Under the pieces are notes generated by a model. It was not told where the DNA came from. It did no database searches and saw nothing but the letters and a program-made list of their open reading frames with translations. Positions 22,561 to 34,957 of a DNA stretch of 64,000 bases are shown here, piece by piece; position 1 is the stretch's first letter; each line of letters opens with the position of its first letter. The DNA is from Lunularia cruciata (Eukaryota; Streptophyta; Marchantiopsida; Lunulariales; Lunulariaceae), in assembly GCA_948567375.1 (NCBI GenBank), contig OX419759.1, positions 29,179,493-29,243,492 on the forward strand, written 5' to 3'. The position numbers and the translations under genes are program-made.

Positions 22561-23640
22561 ACCCATTTTGCTTTATTTAGCTAACTCATTAGCTCCTACT
22601 AACTTTTTTGCTAACTCCATATTATAACAAGTCCCTTACCACTCATGAAATGAGTAATTTGTCTCATATCCTCACAAATCACTTGTCCATTGATAGAATA
22701 AGAACCCTTCTTGCTGAAGTAGGTTTCTCTATCAATTACAGTCTTTATGCTTAGGAGAAGAAAGTCCTATCTACTAATCCCACACACCCCAAGAGTTCAT
22801 TCAATCCACATTCAATCCAAAAACCCATGATCCTCTCACTCTTCTTTGTTGGACCAAGTAACCTCCTTTGTGAGATCAACTAAAATGGTGGTGAAAACTC
22901 TCTTGGTAAATCTTGTGGTGTATCTAGAGCTAATACTCCAAAAATTAGTACCTCTTGCTATACACGCTCCATTCTTGTTGTGCACAAATTGATCAAGTGC
23001 TATTAAGAGTTGGATCCACATAGGAATTTGGTTCGATTCAGACTTACTCTTTTTGCAAAACTAATGATCTCTAACAAGCTCTAGCAAAATATAAAGTACT
23101 GCACATCCATCCACATAAATTGTTTAAAAGGAATTGGATCTAGATTTTTGAACAACATGGAGACAAATTCACTATGGCAAAATACGGACATTCAATCTAC
23201 CAAATAACGCCATGAGTGTGCAAAGTTCCACCACTATAAACGTAAATTCCTTTCTTCAATGCAAGCATAGTCAAAACCACATTCAATTTCATGAGTGTAC
23301 CATAATCTCATCAAATTTCCAAAATCCATCGTCATTGTCACTATCAAGCTCACCTTGCCACTTTGTTAAAAGATCGCACATACACTTTTTTATTTAGTTT
23401 ACCAACTCTTTTTGTGTACTAATGCAAGGCATGTTGATAATCATGGGAGACCAACCCTTTCTTCTCTAGACTCTCCTTGTCCTCCGCACCAAATTTGTAC
23501 GACTGCATGTTTCAAATGGAAAGTTTGTCTCTTCGTCTCTCTTCATGCACCCTTTTATTTCTTTCACTAAATTGAACTCATTCGTTTCTCCTTGGCATAT
23601 TTGTACAAAATTGCTACTCCACTAAGGATTATAGGATTCA
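22561..23640. other. No gene recognised
   Basis: AT-rich sequence with only short chance frames. On the minus strand near 23021-22840, short stretches (MWIQLLIALDQFVHNKNGA) could be fossil retroelement coding, but I cannot assign them. Confidence 0.3.
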
Positions 23641-24126
23641 TGAGATTACCCAAAAAAAACTACAAATAATGATTTGCAATACCTGTAGAAATTATACAGC
23701 TATGGATCTCTACCTATAAACATTCCTGTACCTTAGCCGTCAAAGATCACAACTGTGCCCTACAAAGGTTTACATGATATTTGCGCGAAATGAAAAACAC
23801 ATTATTGAAATGCCTTCCTGTCTTAAACGTACAGCGTAACTGATATCCAGAAGATGATGAAAGTTACCATCCCAAGTCCTCGAGTATAATAGCATCGAGA
23901 TGCCCATAAGTACATCTTATCATTATTAGTTGCATCTCTTTTCAAAACATTCTCCAAGTTCGGAGTCGGACAAACGGATTATATCGACATGAACCAGTAC
24001 CTTTTGCTAAGGCGGTTGAATGCGGTTTATCTTACTACATCAAGAAAGAAATTGAGCACCGCAACAAGACTTCCCCTCCCCTGTACTTTTTATGCGGTTG
24101 GGTAAATTTCTCATATAGATTCTATT

Positions 24127-24571
24127 GGGACTTAAACCCGTGTTACTTTTTTTTTCTCTCTCTTGTAAGGCTTGATGGGGTCTTCCCATCCTTCGTTTTT
24201 CCTACGCGGTCCCCTTCCCTGTACTTCAAATCTCACCGCTTGACTAACCCAATAAGCACGCTCGACGGTGAGCTTTGGAAGGTGTCTTCACATTGCGATA
24301 CCCTCAGAAGTACGGTAACCGCCGGAGGAAGACTGTACTGTAGTTGTTAATATCAGTGGCTGCAAATGAACTGACGTTCGAATCCACCAAGCGCAGTAGT
24401 CAGTCTACGGTACAGGAACGTGTCAGGAAGTAGTCCCGGACACCTCAGCTTTTGAGGAATCCGGGACTGCAACAAGAAAAAAGGCGACCGCGTAGGAAAA
24501 ATGAAGGATGAAAAGACCCCATCCAGCCGTCCAAGGGAGAGACAAAAAAGGTAACATGGGGCTAAGCCCCA
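24127..24571. repeat. Fold-back element: two ~85-bp inverted arms with internal hairpin
   Basis: 24127-24211 and 24486-24571 are imperfect reverse complements. The best part pairs GATGGGGTCTT and TTTTTCCTACGCGGTC on the left with GACCGCGTAGGAAAAA and AAGACCCCATC on the right. The ~275-bp spacer contains a second stem, GTCCCGGA with TCCGGGAC (about 24432-24469). The whole could be a MITE, a fold-back transposon end or a hairpin RNA locus. No transposase is present. The surroundings (23641-24126 and 24579-25060) show no gene. Confidence 0.7.
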
Positions 24572-24578
24572 TGTTACC
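24550..24578. repeat. 29-nt perfect palindrome
   Basis: Two 14-bp arms around a single central base, starting GGTAACATGGGGCT. It overlaps the outer end of the right fold-back arm. Confidence 0.9.
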
Positions 24579-25060
24579 ACGTTCATGGGATTGCGTGGAA
24601 TTCAAAGTTGAAGTTCGAAAACGACACACATAAGATGTACGGTAGAAAGACTCCATCGAGCCGTACAAAGATAAAACGTACCGGGTGAGAATTGAAGTTG
24701 GTCTTTTACTCATAAAGGAAGTATATACCCGCTTCCGGTATCGAATTAGCAGAAGTTCATATCTGAATGCAGATCGAAAATCAGGAGTTCGGGACTCGTC
24801 AAAATCGGGAAGCTCATGGGAGTAACAGCAGAAGATATATGACGTAAGTGAAAAGTGTAGTTCACGATTGTGGTTTATTAGGGGTTTCGGGTTTCAGATT
24901 GTTAGGGAAGTGAAATCTATAAAATATTTTATGGACAAGTGTAGACCAGACTTGTTTGAAAAAATTTATGTTCCATAAAATATTAGGGTTTGAAAATTTT
25001 ATGGGAAATTAAAATATATACCTAATAATTTTTTATCGCTGGATTTTATGGATAACCCGG

Positions 25061-26620
25061 AACACCGAGCAAGGTGTTAGAGAGGAATGAAGACAAAAGT
25101 TGTTCATCGAACATGATATTCTAAAACTCATTCAATGTAAATGAGATGCAAGATGTGTATAATATACAAGTAACAAACATCCCATCGAGCTGATAGCATA
25201 AATGAATGTAATTTGGAAACATATCAAGCATAACATCTATGTACAAGTAATTCCAAAAAACATTCATACCATATAAATAATTTATGATTATGGACTTTTC
25301 TCCAAAGAAACTCATTGCACTCCCGCAAGTTACCCATAAAAATTTGGCAATCTACCTATGAATTCATTTATGAATTCCTATGGGTATGGAAAAACCTGAA
25401 TCTGAAACCTCCTATTGAGTTGTATGGCAGACCAAAGTCCACTTCAACTCTTTAACTTCAGCTCATTGGAATTCATAGTGTGCTCTATCATGTCTATATC
25501 CTGAAGTTAAGCTTCTGCCAAACTCAAAGAGATAGAGAAGTTGGAATCAAACGTAGTCAAGTATATGAAGGTATTTTCAATTTAGTCAAGTTTTATAGGA
25601 CCCCTTTCAAATGGGAAAGACAAGAGGCCTCGTGATGACAAAAATTCTTCAGTTACATAGGGGTGGATCATGTGAGTTCGGGATACACTAAGGGTTTCAG
25701 TTTAATTTTATTTTTTTCTCAGGGATGTAAACATTCCGTCAAGAAAGTAAAGAAAAGATAGGGGAGGTTCCACAAGATCAGTTCGCTATTTTTTTTTCAG
25801 GGATAAAACATTCCGTAAAGAAAAGTAAAGAAAAGAGAGAGGAGGTCCAAGAAAATTTTGCAAGGCACAGGCAGAGGATTCACAAAATTGTTACAAGATA
25901 GAGGCAGTAGGTGTAAACCGGTTACGGGTCCTCATTTCAAGGTCCCGTAATTCCTCACGGGTTGTTGAGGGATTATGGGACCTCTTGGTAATATTCATTA
26001 GCCCTCCTTTATTATGTTTAAAATTGCTTTGCCAAGTGTCACACTTTGAGGAGGAAATTAGATTTGAATTTCTCTCACCACTTACAATGATCATGAATTG
26101 CATCATCCTGAAATCAAGACTCAATTGAGTTGAGCCTGTGGGACCTACTTCAATGAAATGGACAGTTTTAGAGAAACCATATGGGATGTTCATGAGTAGA
26201 GTTTTCAATTCAATCCTAAGTAGAGTTTGCAATTTGATCTTGGGTGTTAGTATTGAATTGGAACCGGAAAATTGATGTTTCATTGTTGAAACTAGTTTCA
26301 TATGTAATGTGAGAAGAGTGTGGAGAAATGTTTTAGCTCAAGACTTTCACTAGCACTGATTTAAAATGCCTCAACTCAGTGCATGGAAACTACTCCAAAG
26401 AGAATTGAAAAATACATTCACTTCTACATGGTTGAGTTTAGGGACAATGTGGAGGAATAATACGAGGATGGGTTGGTAGGATTGTCTTGTGAGTGGGAAG
26501 GGGGAAGAAGAGAAGGGAGATAAAATTGATATATTTATTAAATGGTGTAGATTTATCCACTCAATAAGATATTTGAAAGGTAGAATGAAAATGTCATGCA
26601 ACACAAAGCTTGGATATAAA
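25061..26620. other. No gene recognised; holds a ~57-bp direct repeat
   Basis: Copies at about 25716-25773 and 25792-25850 share CAGGGAT, ACATTCCGT and GTAAAGAAAAG blocks. The remainder has only short frames with no recognisable motif. Confidence 0.4.
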
Positions 26621-26639
26621 ATATTTTTTGGTGCTTGAA

Positions 26640-27640
26640 CTGCTTGCTTTCAAACAGCTCATGAGGATGGATTGGGCACTTTCATCTTTATTGAATGTAC
26701 TCAAATTGCGTGATGTCTTCAAAAGGAGAGGTGAAGCTAGAAGAAACCAACACAAGTATGGCTCCAAGATGCATTAACGCTAAATTGATTTGGACATAAT
26801 GGAAACGGAGCCTATGTAGCTAGACTAATGAATTTATGAGGAATTAGTCCTGCTTCTACTACCAAGTTTACTCAAAGAGTAATCACAACCATTTTCTCTC
26901 TCATGAGGAAGGAAGTGGAGTGGCCCAAGGTTGAAGAGAGTGCGAGAATTTTTGTTGTGTTTAGAAGAAGAGCAATTTTAGGGTGTATAGGACTAGTAGA
27001 TGGTACTTTGTTTCCCTTGTCATAGAGGCCCACTATTGATGGAGAAGTATACTTGAGTAGAAAGAGCACTTACTTTATAAATAGTCAGGTGGTTTGTGAT
27101 GACAAGTGCTGAATTATTCACTTTGCTATAGGTAAAATCTCTTGCATAAAGTTTAGGGTAGAGCATAATAAGTATGAAGTTAGTTTTTTGAAAAGTGTCT
27201 ACAGCGGGTGGCTAATGAACTTGGTTGCTTTGCACAAGAATGCCCAGATCATGTCATGATATGACATGTTCAAAACTGTTTGAGATATGGTCTAATCTTA
27301 ATCACCACAGACCCTATTCATCTTTTGAGAGAAAATAATATTTAATAGGCAATGTGGGATATATGCTAATGAGTCATTTAGTCCCTTCTTATAAACAAGC
27401 CAAAACTCAAGAGGAAAAGGATTTCAACAAAGTATGTGACTTGAACAAAGTCCCTTCATGAACATTGCATTGGTATATTAAAAGTACATTGTCATTCTTT
27501 AGGGGAGTTGAGGGTGCAATTGAATGCAATTTCTATCTCCTTCAATGGATTTTGAGTTGTGTTATATTGCAAAATATTTTTTTTATAGATGTTATCTTTA
27601 GGGAGACAAGGAGGAATGAGGAAGCACTGAATTGGACAAC
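26640..27640 (+). pseudogene. Fossil PIF/Harbinger transposase
   Basis: Harbinger transposases cut and paste DNA with a DDE nuclease. Reading across frames gives IGLVDGTLFPL near 26985-27020 (first catalytic Asp region), then GEVYLSRKSTYFINSQVVCDD (shown in part: RKSTYFINSQVVCDD). Near 27360-27400 comes SHLVPSYKQAKTQEEKDFNK, and then a FFRGVEGAIE-like segment. These match in order the DDE_Tnp_4 family. Numerous stops and shifts make it an old inactive copy. The DNA-binding partner gene and terminal inverted repeats were not found. Confidence 0.7.
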
Positions 27641-27829
27641 ATTAACTTAGACAATGATAGTGGTGTGAGCATTGGCAAGATGGAGACAGGTGTTGGTGTT
27701 GGGAGCACTCAAGAGACAAGGGAGGAAACCAAGCATTTGGTTGTAGAAAATTGCCTTGCTTGAACTGATCCACTAGTTTATTTTGTACAAAAACCCAAAA
27801 TAAAAAGAAAGCATGTTTCTTCTTATCTT

Positions 27830-28125
27830 CTCTTGTTTTACGTGGCATATATAAATGTCATGAATTCACTTGTACTCTAATGTTAAAGAAAAACAAAGAA
27901 TCAAAAGAAAGCTTATTTTCATCTTTTCTTTTGATGTTTTCTCATTTTAAGTTGCATATATAAATGTAATTGATTTGCTTGTATTCTGATGTTTCAGACT
28001 ATCTTTTTATCATTCTAAGTTTTAAGTTTTATATATAAATGTCATGGATTCACTCTATTCTGATGTTGCAAACTATGTCTTTATTGTTTGAAGTTGTAGA
28101 TGTAAATCTCATGGATTTGCTCGTT
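27830..28125. repeat. Diverged tandem repeats, ~90-110 bp, about four units
   Basis: Each unit contains a TATATAAATGTCATG-like core followed by ATTCACTT or ATTTGCTT, then a T-rich stretch (near 27848, 27957, 28034 and 28088). The units are separated by TTTTCTTTTGAT-like sequence. They follow the Harbinger fossil directly. Confidence 0.55.
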
Positions 28126-29019
28126 GGTTTCTGATTGCTTTTATTTGTTACATGTTGGAGCTCCAAATTATAAATAGGTTTGCTAGTTCAAAGTGGGAGT
28201 CGCTCCTATAGAGGGTTTGGATTTGCTGAACCGAAATCTGCCTTCGTTATTTCTTTATAGTTGCTTTGGTCGTCAAAGAATAGATTCACCTGTTGTAAAA
28301 TTTTGGAGTGGTTGGGAATCTACTGCTATCTATAGAACTACAAACGTCTACTAAACTAGGGTTAAATTGAATATGCATTTATGTTTGTTTGTCGGGATTT
28401 CAAGGAAAGATTTAGAAGTAGTATTTATGTATTGGCTTTGCTAAAACTAAATGTAAAGAGAGAGGAGGTTGTCCTTGGATGGAAATGGTGTACCCTTTTG
28501 GGGAAACATGGGGAATTGTCTTATGTGGCATATGAGATGAGGTGAGGTAGCCTTTCACAAACAAAGAGAAGAGAAAATTAGAGTTGGGAATAAAGTGAGA
28601 GTTTATTTGCACAAGCAAAACATTCCCTTAGAAATTTACTTACGTGCCCAATGCATTCCCAAATTCTAAGATTGCATGAGAATGAACTTAAGGTATACTG
28701 CATCAGATACATTTTCAAATTCTAAGATAAGAAGAAAATGAGGTTCCTTTGAATGCTGTTAAAAGGATTCAAAGGAAAATCATAGGTGAAATGTGATTTT
28801 CCTCTAATTTTTCATGACATATTTTCCCTTTTGAAGATTTCTCACTCTATCTCTATTAGGAATCAGGAGAGAAAATCACATTTCCTTTTTGGAGAATACT
28901 TTGTCACATTTTGCTTTTCGAGAATTCTATTTGTCACATTTTTCTGTTGGAGAATTTTCATTTTATTTGAGAAAATTCACACGGAATTTGTGGAGAGGAA
29001 TGCAACCAAATCGAAAATT
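28126..29019. other. No gene; contains a short inverted repeat
   Basis: ATGTGATTTTCCTCT at about 28791 pairs with AGAGAAAATCACAT near 28868, a stem of about 15 bp with one mismatch around an ~65-bp loop. TTTGTCACATTTT recurs at about 28900 and 28929. It might be a MITE remnant. Confidence 0.35.
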
Positions 29020-29720
29020 CACTCATGAGTTAAAGGGTAGCTTTGAATTGTTAGAGAGCAGGAGGTACGGAGGAAGGGAGAAAAAAAGTAGAGAATTTGA
29101 ATTTGTGGAGAAGTAGAAATTTTTTTGAGAGAACGCATACAAACGGTAATTTTGAAATTTGTAGAAAGGAAAAGAAGTTTATAGAATTGCAGAGACTTGA
29201 AAGGGAAGAGTAGGTAGAATCGCAAAAGAGAACCGAAGGGAAAAAGAGGTGAATGGAATCATAGAAGGGGAGCTAGCTACAGAGGTAGAGTCGCATTGCA
29301 AAAGAGAAGCAAAGAATCGTAGAAGAGAAAAGAAGAGAAGAGAATTGCAAAAAGGAAGAAGAGCAGCTAGAATCAGACAGAAGTACAGAAGAGAAGAATT
29401 GCAAAAGAGAATAGAAGGGGATCGTAGAATCACATTGTAGAGAAGAGAAGAGAAGAGAATTGCAAAAGGGAAGAGCAGCTAGGATTGCATTGCAGAAGAG
29501 AAGAGAAGAATCGCAAAAGAGAAGGGAAGAGCATCTAGTTAGAATCACATAAGAGCATGTACAATTGTAGAAAGGAAGAGTAGTTAGGGAAGATGAGAAT
29601 CACAAAATCAGAGAATAGAAGAGAATCATAGAAGAGATTGGGGATAAGAGGATGGGCATTACTTTAGAATCATAAGTTCAGAATTGGGGATCATATATCA
29701 GAGGAAGAATTGCAAAAAGC
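29020..29720 (+). repeat. Purine-rich low-complexity tract
   Basis: The plus strand is dominated by GAAGAG and AATTGCAAAAGA/AATCGCAAAAGAG units repeated irregularly. Apparent long frames here on both strands are by-products of the composition. Confidence 0.7.
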
Positions 29721-31496
29721 AATAGTAGACATCCTTGATTATCAAAAATGTTAGAACTCTCCTAATATCAAGGAAATCAACAAAGGTTTCATTGGTTAGT
29801 TAATTCTATGAACTGGCATATGATATGACAAAAAATAAATAGGCATGGTTTGATGAAATCTAGATTCAAGCTACCATGGAAGGTATTTAAGAATGTGATT
29901 CTGGATTTGCTTGGCTTAAAGGTCATGTTTGATTACCATATCCGTCTCCTCGTATAATTTGGAATTACTATGCTTCATGTTACTCAAAATTGCAACTATC
30001 ATTAGAAAAGATTGAATAAATTTTTTTTTTGAGAAATGATTGTATTTTGAATTCCTATTTTTTAATTTTGGATTGTGTAAAAACCTAAATTCCAGCAAAA
30101 AGTATAAACCCACATCTTCCCAAATGAACCCACTTATAAAGATCATATACTACTAAGTCTCCCAAGTGGATCCATGTAGGATGCACATAGAGCCAATTGC
30201 CACCCAAGCAAATCCATAATAGATCTGCATAGAGCCAAATAACACCTGAGTTAACTGATCAAGGCTCCATACAAACCCAATTACCACCCAAGCAAATCCA
30301 TTTTGTCAAAGCAAACCCATGTCCTTGTGAGATGCCACCAAGAAAATGCATATAATTTGTGAGTGAAGCTAGGTCTTGGATGAGCAAATTCATCAATGCC
30401 ACAAGCCGAGCTAGTCCTAAGTAAGCAAACTTAATTTGGATGCAAGTAGACTCATGTGATTTTTGAGTGGATCCGATTGCTAGCAAGCAAATCCAATTTC
30501 TTGCAAGCAAATACAATTTCCTTTTGAAGCAAACTCATCTGGTCTTGAGCCACTCCATCTTCCTTCTGCTACTTTTAGTTTTTTGAGAACAAACCAAGGC
30601 TTTGTTTCCTAATTTTCTCCACCTTCTAGTTGTGTTTCAGGTGATTACATGTATAGAGTTTGTTAGGAGCTAGGGTAAGATGACACACACCGGCTTAGCA
30701 TATGATAGACCTTTCACAATTTTGCTTGGTAATATCAGGCATGCATTTTCTTTAGGCATAATAACCACGCCAACGAGGAGATAGGTACCACACGGGTTGA
30801 TTTTTGATTGGTTTCCCATGAGAGATTTTAATGCAAAGAGGTATCTAAAAAAGTAATGTATATATCATACAAGGAGATCTTTCTTCCAAATTCTTAGTTC
30901 ACTCATAATCCCCACAAGGAGATCAAAGGTGGTCCATGGCCATTTGAAACTCCATGTGATTACAAAGCTAATAAATATAGATGAGGACTATGATTAGACA
31001 GAATCGATGTTACTTGCAATTGAGACCAAAATATGGTATTTGCAAAAGCAAATTAGACATCCATATATAGGAAGCTTCAAGATGAGCTTTGCTGGGCAGT
31101 TTTTGACTCATTTGTTTCTGAAGAGTTGTCTCTTGGGAAACAATGGGTTTCATACCAATCAAGAGCCAAGGAGTTCTTTGTCCACTATGTTTCTAAGTTA
31201 GAGGAGTGCAAGGATGACCATTAGGACCATGATGAGGACCATGATGAGTGCAATTGTGAATGATGTTTAGTTCTACATTGTATGGACATATATTGAGTTA
31301 TAAATATTCTAGTGAAAACTCTTTCCACACTATCAAATTGTATGATAGTTTACTCTCAAATTTGCATGATCATGTTGATTGAAGTATTACATGATGCACA
31401 TAGGTTATGTAGATGATACTAATTCCAGTGTGCCTACTTTGCAAGAGCCTTGCCATTTGTAGGAACCTTTCCTTATTGATCTCTTCATACTGGTCC
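29721..31496. other. No gene recognised
   Basis: Between 30170 and 30540 there are loose repeats of AAGCAAATCCA-type sequence. Otherwise only short frames are seen, without recognisable motifs. Confidence 0.35.
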
Positions 31497-32184
31497 TATA
31501 ACACCTATTTGTGCATGTGTGTGGTATTGTGATATTTAGCTTAGTATAACAAGTACTTGAGAGATATTATTTATAAACATAAAGGATGGTTCTACATTAG
31601 TCATGATTAGCTAAAGTTAGTCATAGCTAAGATAGTACGGACCTTACTTTAGAGGAAGTGGAAAAGATGAGCACTACTATTTTGGATTCTAGTGTGTTGA
31701 CTTGGTATTATTCCTAGGTGTTTGGCTTTGAGGAAAGAATTGAGAACTCTTGGGCCCGCAAGCCTTTTTGTTTTGGATTCTTCTTTAGTCCAAGGATAGC
31801 CCATGTGAAGGAACCCTTGATTTAGTAGTTGGGTCAAGATAAGATCACATGCTTAGTGGAATATGCCCATGTGGATAGATATTCCTTTATAATTTTTGAC
31901 TTTACTTGACTTTTAGCCTAGTAATTTGAGTTACTTTGGTAAATAGTAACTTTAATGCATAACTATGTCACAAGTATATAAAAAAGAGGTGAGGAGGTAC
32001 TCATCATATTTTCATTTGCAACTATCTCTCTCATTGAGTTCTCTAGTGAGCAACGTCTTGAGTCTTGGAGTGTTAGCCTTGGAGAAGTATGATGGAGTTG
32101 GGGTTCTTTGCCTTCTTAGTCCATGGTGCGCTACCATAATAGCCATTAGAGATTCATCTTGAGTGAGAGACAAGCCGGCTCACA
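31497..32184 (+). mobile_element. Solo LTR of family E/C
   Basis: It starts TATAACACCTATTTGTGCATG and ends GCCGGCTCACA. It matches along its length the LTRs at 34267, 40447 and 58439 (all 691 bp). GTCC precedes and follows it, a likely 4-bp target duplication. It contains the family TATA box near 31977. Confidence 0.85.
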
Positions 32185-34266
32185 GTCCCTTCTCTTCCTA
32201 TCAAACCTTTAGAGGATCCAGTCCTCTTCCATGAACCTCCACTATGCTTCCTTGATGGAGAGCATTCACATGATCCACTCTCAATTGTCAATCCTATGGA
32301 AGGACTAGGGCTAGAGAGGTAGACATAGCACAAAGGGAACTAGCTTTAGTACATAGAGAGTGTAAGCTTGGAAAGCATGAGGAGCAATTTTTAGTTATGG
32401 AGAGGACTCAATTAGAGCACTTAGTTAAGTTGGATAGGCTTGTGGCTATCATGACATTTGTAGCACCAAAGTTAAGTTGCTTGGACATTGGAGTGGTAGT
32501 GTTGCAATAATAGTTATTTGGTAGTTGCTCGTGGAATACCAATCCCATTGTAGGACCCAACATCACTTGCATTGTTTGCAATATCAGATGTGCCTTTAGT
32601 GGTGTTGTTGGAGTTGGAGATCTAGGTCAAGCAAATGGGTATACTTTTTAAGTGCAACTCTAGAGAGTTCACTTCTTTGATGTTTAGCTTTCAAGTTCAT
32701 GGCTATGGTGGTAAAGGTTGGTGAGCATAACCTAGAGTCTCCTAGCTAGAGTGGGTACAGTTTGACTATATTTTTTGCTTGATTGCTGGCAGATTGTTGA
32801 GTGGAGGATTGAGATCTGATTTAAGTGTGATTTGAGTGGGAGAATGAACTATTTATTGTGGAATAAGGATTCATTATGACTTATGTGTGAGTTGTGCTTC
32901 TAAAGTGTATGATGTTGATAGTAGTGTATGTTGATTAGTGATGTATATACACACAACATGGCCAAGAAAGTGCTAAGGTAGAGGATGTGGATTTTATTGA
33001 GCAGTTTTAGTAGAGAGAGTTGGGTACTACGGACATAGATCTTAGAGGACACATAGAGGAGGGCAAGGGTATGGAGATAATAGTATGCATGTAGACTCAA
33101 ACAGACACTATCCCCATCTTAAGTCATGGGACACATATTGAGACATCATCTTCTCATGCTAAAGCTACCCAAATAGAGCCGGACTTGCATGGTATGCCTA
33201 GAAAGAAGCCTCAAGTGATGACAAAGAATGGAGATATTATTGCATGGAGACCTAAACATTTGGAGGACCTAGCTCTCCCTTCAACTTTTGCACGTGCATA
33301 TGATGAGATCAACTAGCTTGAAGACAAGCGTTTGACACTAAGGAGCAACATGAGATGACTTTCAATGATGAGAGAGCACATAATCAAATCCAAGTAGTTC
33401 ATTCCTTGCATAGTTTATACCTATGAGAGCAAGTGGAAGATTTTGGTGTTAGATGTGGGGTATTTAGTGGACCTGATGTAGGATAATAGTGTTCTCTTCC
33501 TCCAATAGTGGTGTTCTTTGGTTGATTGGTATAGTTGGTCACATTATAGAGGTTGGAGTTCATTTTGATATGTTCCACAGCCCAAGGTTAGAGAGTTTAT
33601 AGAGTATTGTGTAGAGTTTTTTGAGGTGATCATTTAGTCTGGTACTACTAGGACAAAGATGGAGCACCTTATCCTGTTCATTTATGATGTCGGTTTCTTG
33701 CCATAATAAGTGCATATGGGATTTAGCCTCATGGCCTTGTTCAATGACTTGAATGGGTATATGGAGACATGGTCAGACCTTATGCTACCTTTACTACTTC
33801 AGGTTTGTCATTACACAACATACTCATAATTGTTAGTGTAATGTTCCTTATTGTAGGAACTTCTCCCATGGCACTATACACCCTCTAATATTCACTCCTT
33901 ACACACAAGTAGATTCATTAGACTGTTTGTTAGGGGATATATTATGAGCACCCCTAGATAGATTTAAGATGGACACATGCTCAACTATAGACTTCTTCAT
34001 TGATGAGTGGACCTTTGGATGTTTTCATGCTTACAATGTGGATCCTCATGATTTGTTAGCTGCATCTTAACAAGTCCTCCTAGATGTGGAGATATAGTCT
34101 AGTGTGGAACTCAAGACCCATTGTTAGACGTCTTGAAAGTGCTTTGGAGCACATTAGAGTAGAGAGGGTACCTCTTTTTACTCAAAAGGATGATCTTTCT
34201 CATGTTGTAGAGGATGAAATTGCCAATGATACTCATTAGCGGTGATACTCATTAGCCATTGTGATT
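32185..34266 (+). pseudogene. Unrecognised coding remnant, split by a solo LTR
   Basis: On the plus strand, a charged helix (ELALVHRECKLGKHEEQF) is open up to 32447. After the LTR, coding-like sequence resumes with IIAWRPKHLEDLALPSTFAR (about 33237-33300), ESKWKILVLDVGYLVDLM and GFSLMALFNDLNGYMETW. A possible small intron lies at about 33806-33858 (GT...TTGTAG), with reading resuming at ELLPWHY. Stops are frequent. I do not recognise the family; it may be a decayed host gene or an unusual transposon gene. Confidence 0.35.
32448..32958 (+). mobile_element. Solo LTR related to the methyltransferase element
   Basis: It starts TATCATGACATTTGTAGC and ends ATATACACACAACA. TGGC flanks it on both sides (32444-32447 and 32959-32962), a likely 4-bp target duplication. 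It follows the same A-then-B layout as the 3' LTR at 18885-19439 but is strongly diverged, so it is an older insertion. Confidence 0.75.
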
Positions 34267-34957
34267 TGTGAGCCGGCCTGTCTCTCACTCAAGATGAACC
34301 TCTGATGGCTATTATTGTAGCACACCATGGACTAAGAAGGCAAGGAACTCCAACTCCATCATACTCCTCCAAGGCTAACACTCCAAGACTCAAGACATTG
34401 CTCACTAGAGAACTCAATGAGAGAGAGATAGTTGCAAATGAAAGGATGATGAGTACCTCCTCACCCCTTGTTTATATACTTGTAAAATAGTTACGTACCA
34501 AAGTTACTAATTACTATAGTAACTCAAGTTACTAGACTATAAGTCAAGTAAAGTCAAAAAGTAGAAAAGAATATCCATTCACATGGGCATATTCCATTAG
34601 CATGTGATCTTATCTTGACCCAACCACTAAGTCAAGGATTCCTTCACATGGGCTATCTTAGGACTAGAGAAGAATCCTAAACAAAAAGGCTTGCGGGCGT
34701 AGAAGTTCTCAACTCTTTTTTCAAAGCCAAACACCTAGGAATAACACCAAGTCAACACACTAGAATCCAAAATAGTGGTGCTCATCTTTTTCACTTCCTC
34801 TAAAGTAAGGTCCCCTCTATCTTAGCTATGACTAACTTTAGCTAATCATGACTAATGTTAAACTATCCTTTATCTCTATATAAATAATATCTCTTAAGTA
34901 CTTGTTATACCAAGCTAAATATCACAATACCACACACATGCACAAATGGGTGTTACA
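34267..34957 (-). repeat. 3' LTR of element E
   Basis: It reads, on the minus strand, from TGTAACACCCATTTG to GCCGGCTCACA, 691 bp. It is preceded by polypurine CCGGGGGTAAA (about 34958-34968), as expected for a 3' LTR. It shares full length with the LTRs at 31497, 40447 and 58439. Confidence 0.9.

Noticed and set aside
24353-24713. Minus-strand open frames of 77 and 96 codons
   Set aside because: They lie across the fold-back arms and have no family motif; they are by-products of the repeat.
23640-25060. Possible organellar DNA insertion, because base composition and hairpins differ from the surroundings
   Set aside because: I could not match any plastid or mitochondrial gene, tRNA or rRNA by eye. 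A search against organelle genomes would decide.
29179-29548. Long overlapping open frames on both strands rich in Leu/Phe/Ser or Arg/Glu
   Set aside because: They arise from the low-complexity purine tract and have no protein-like complexity.
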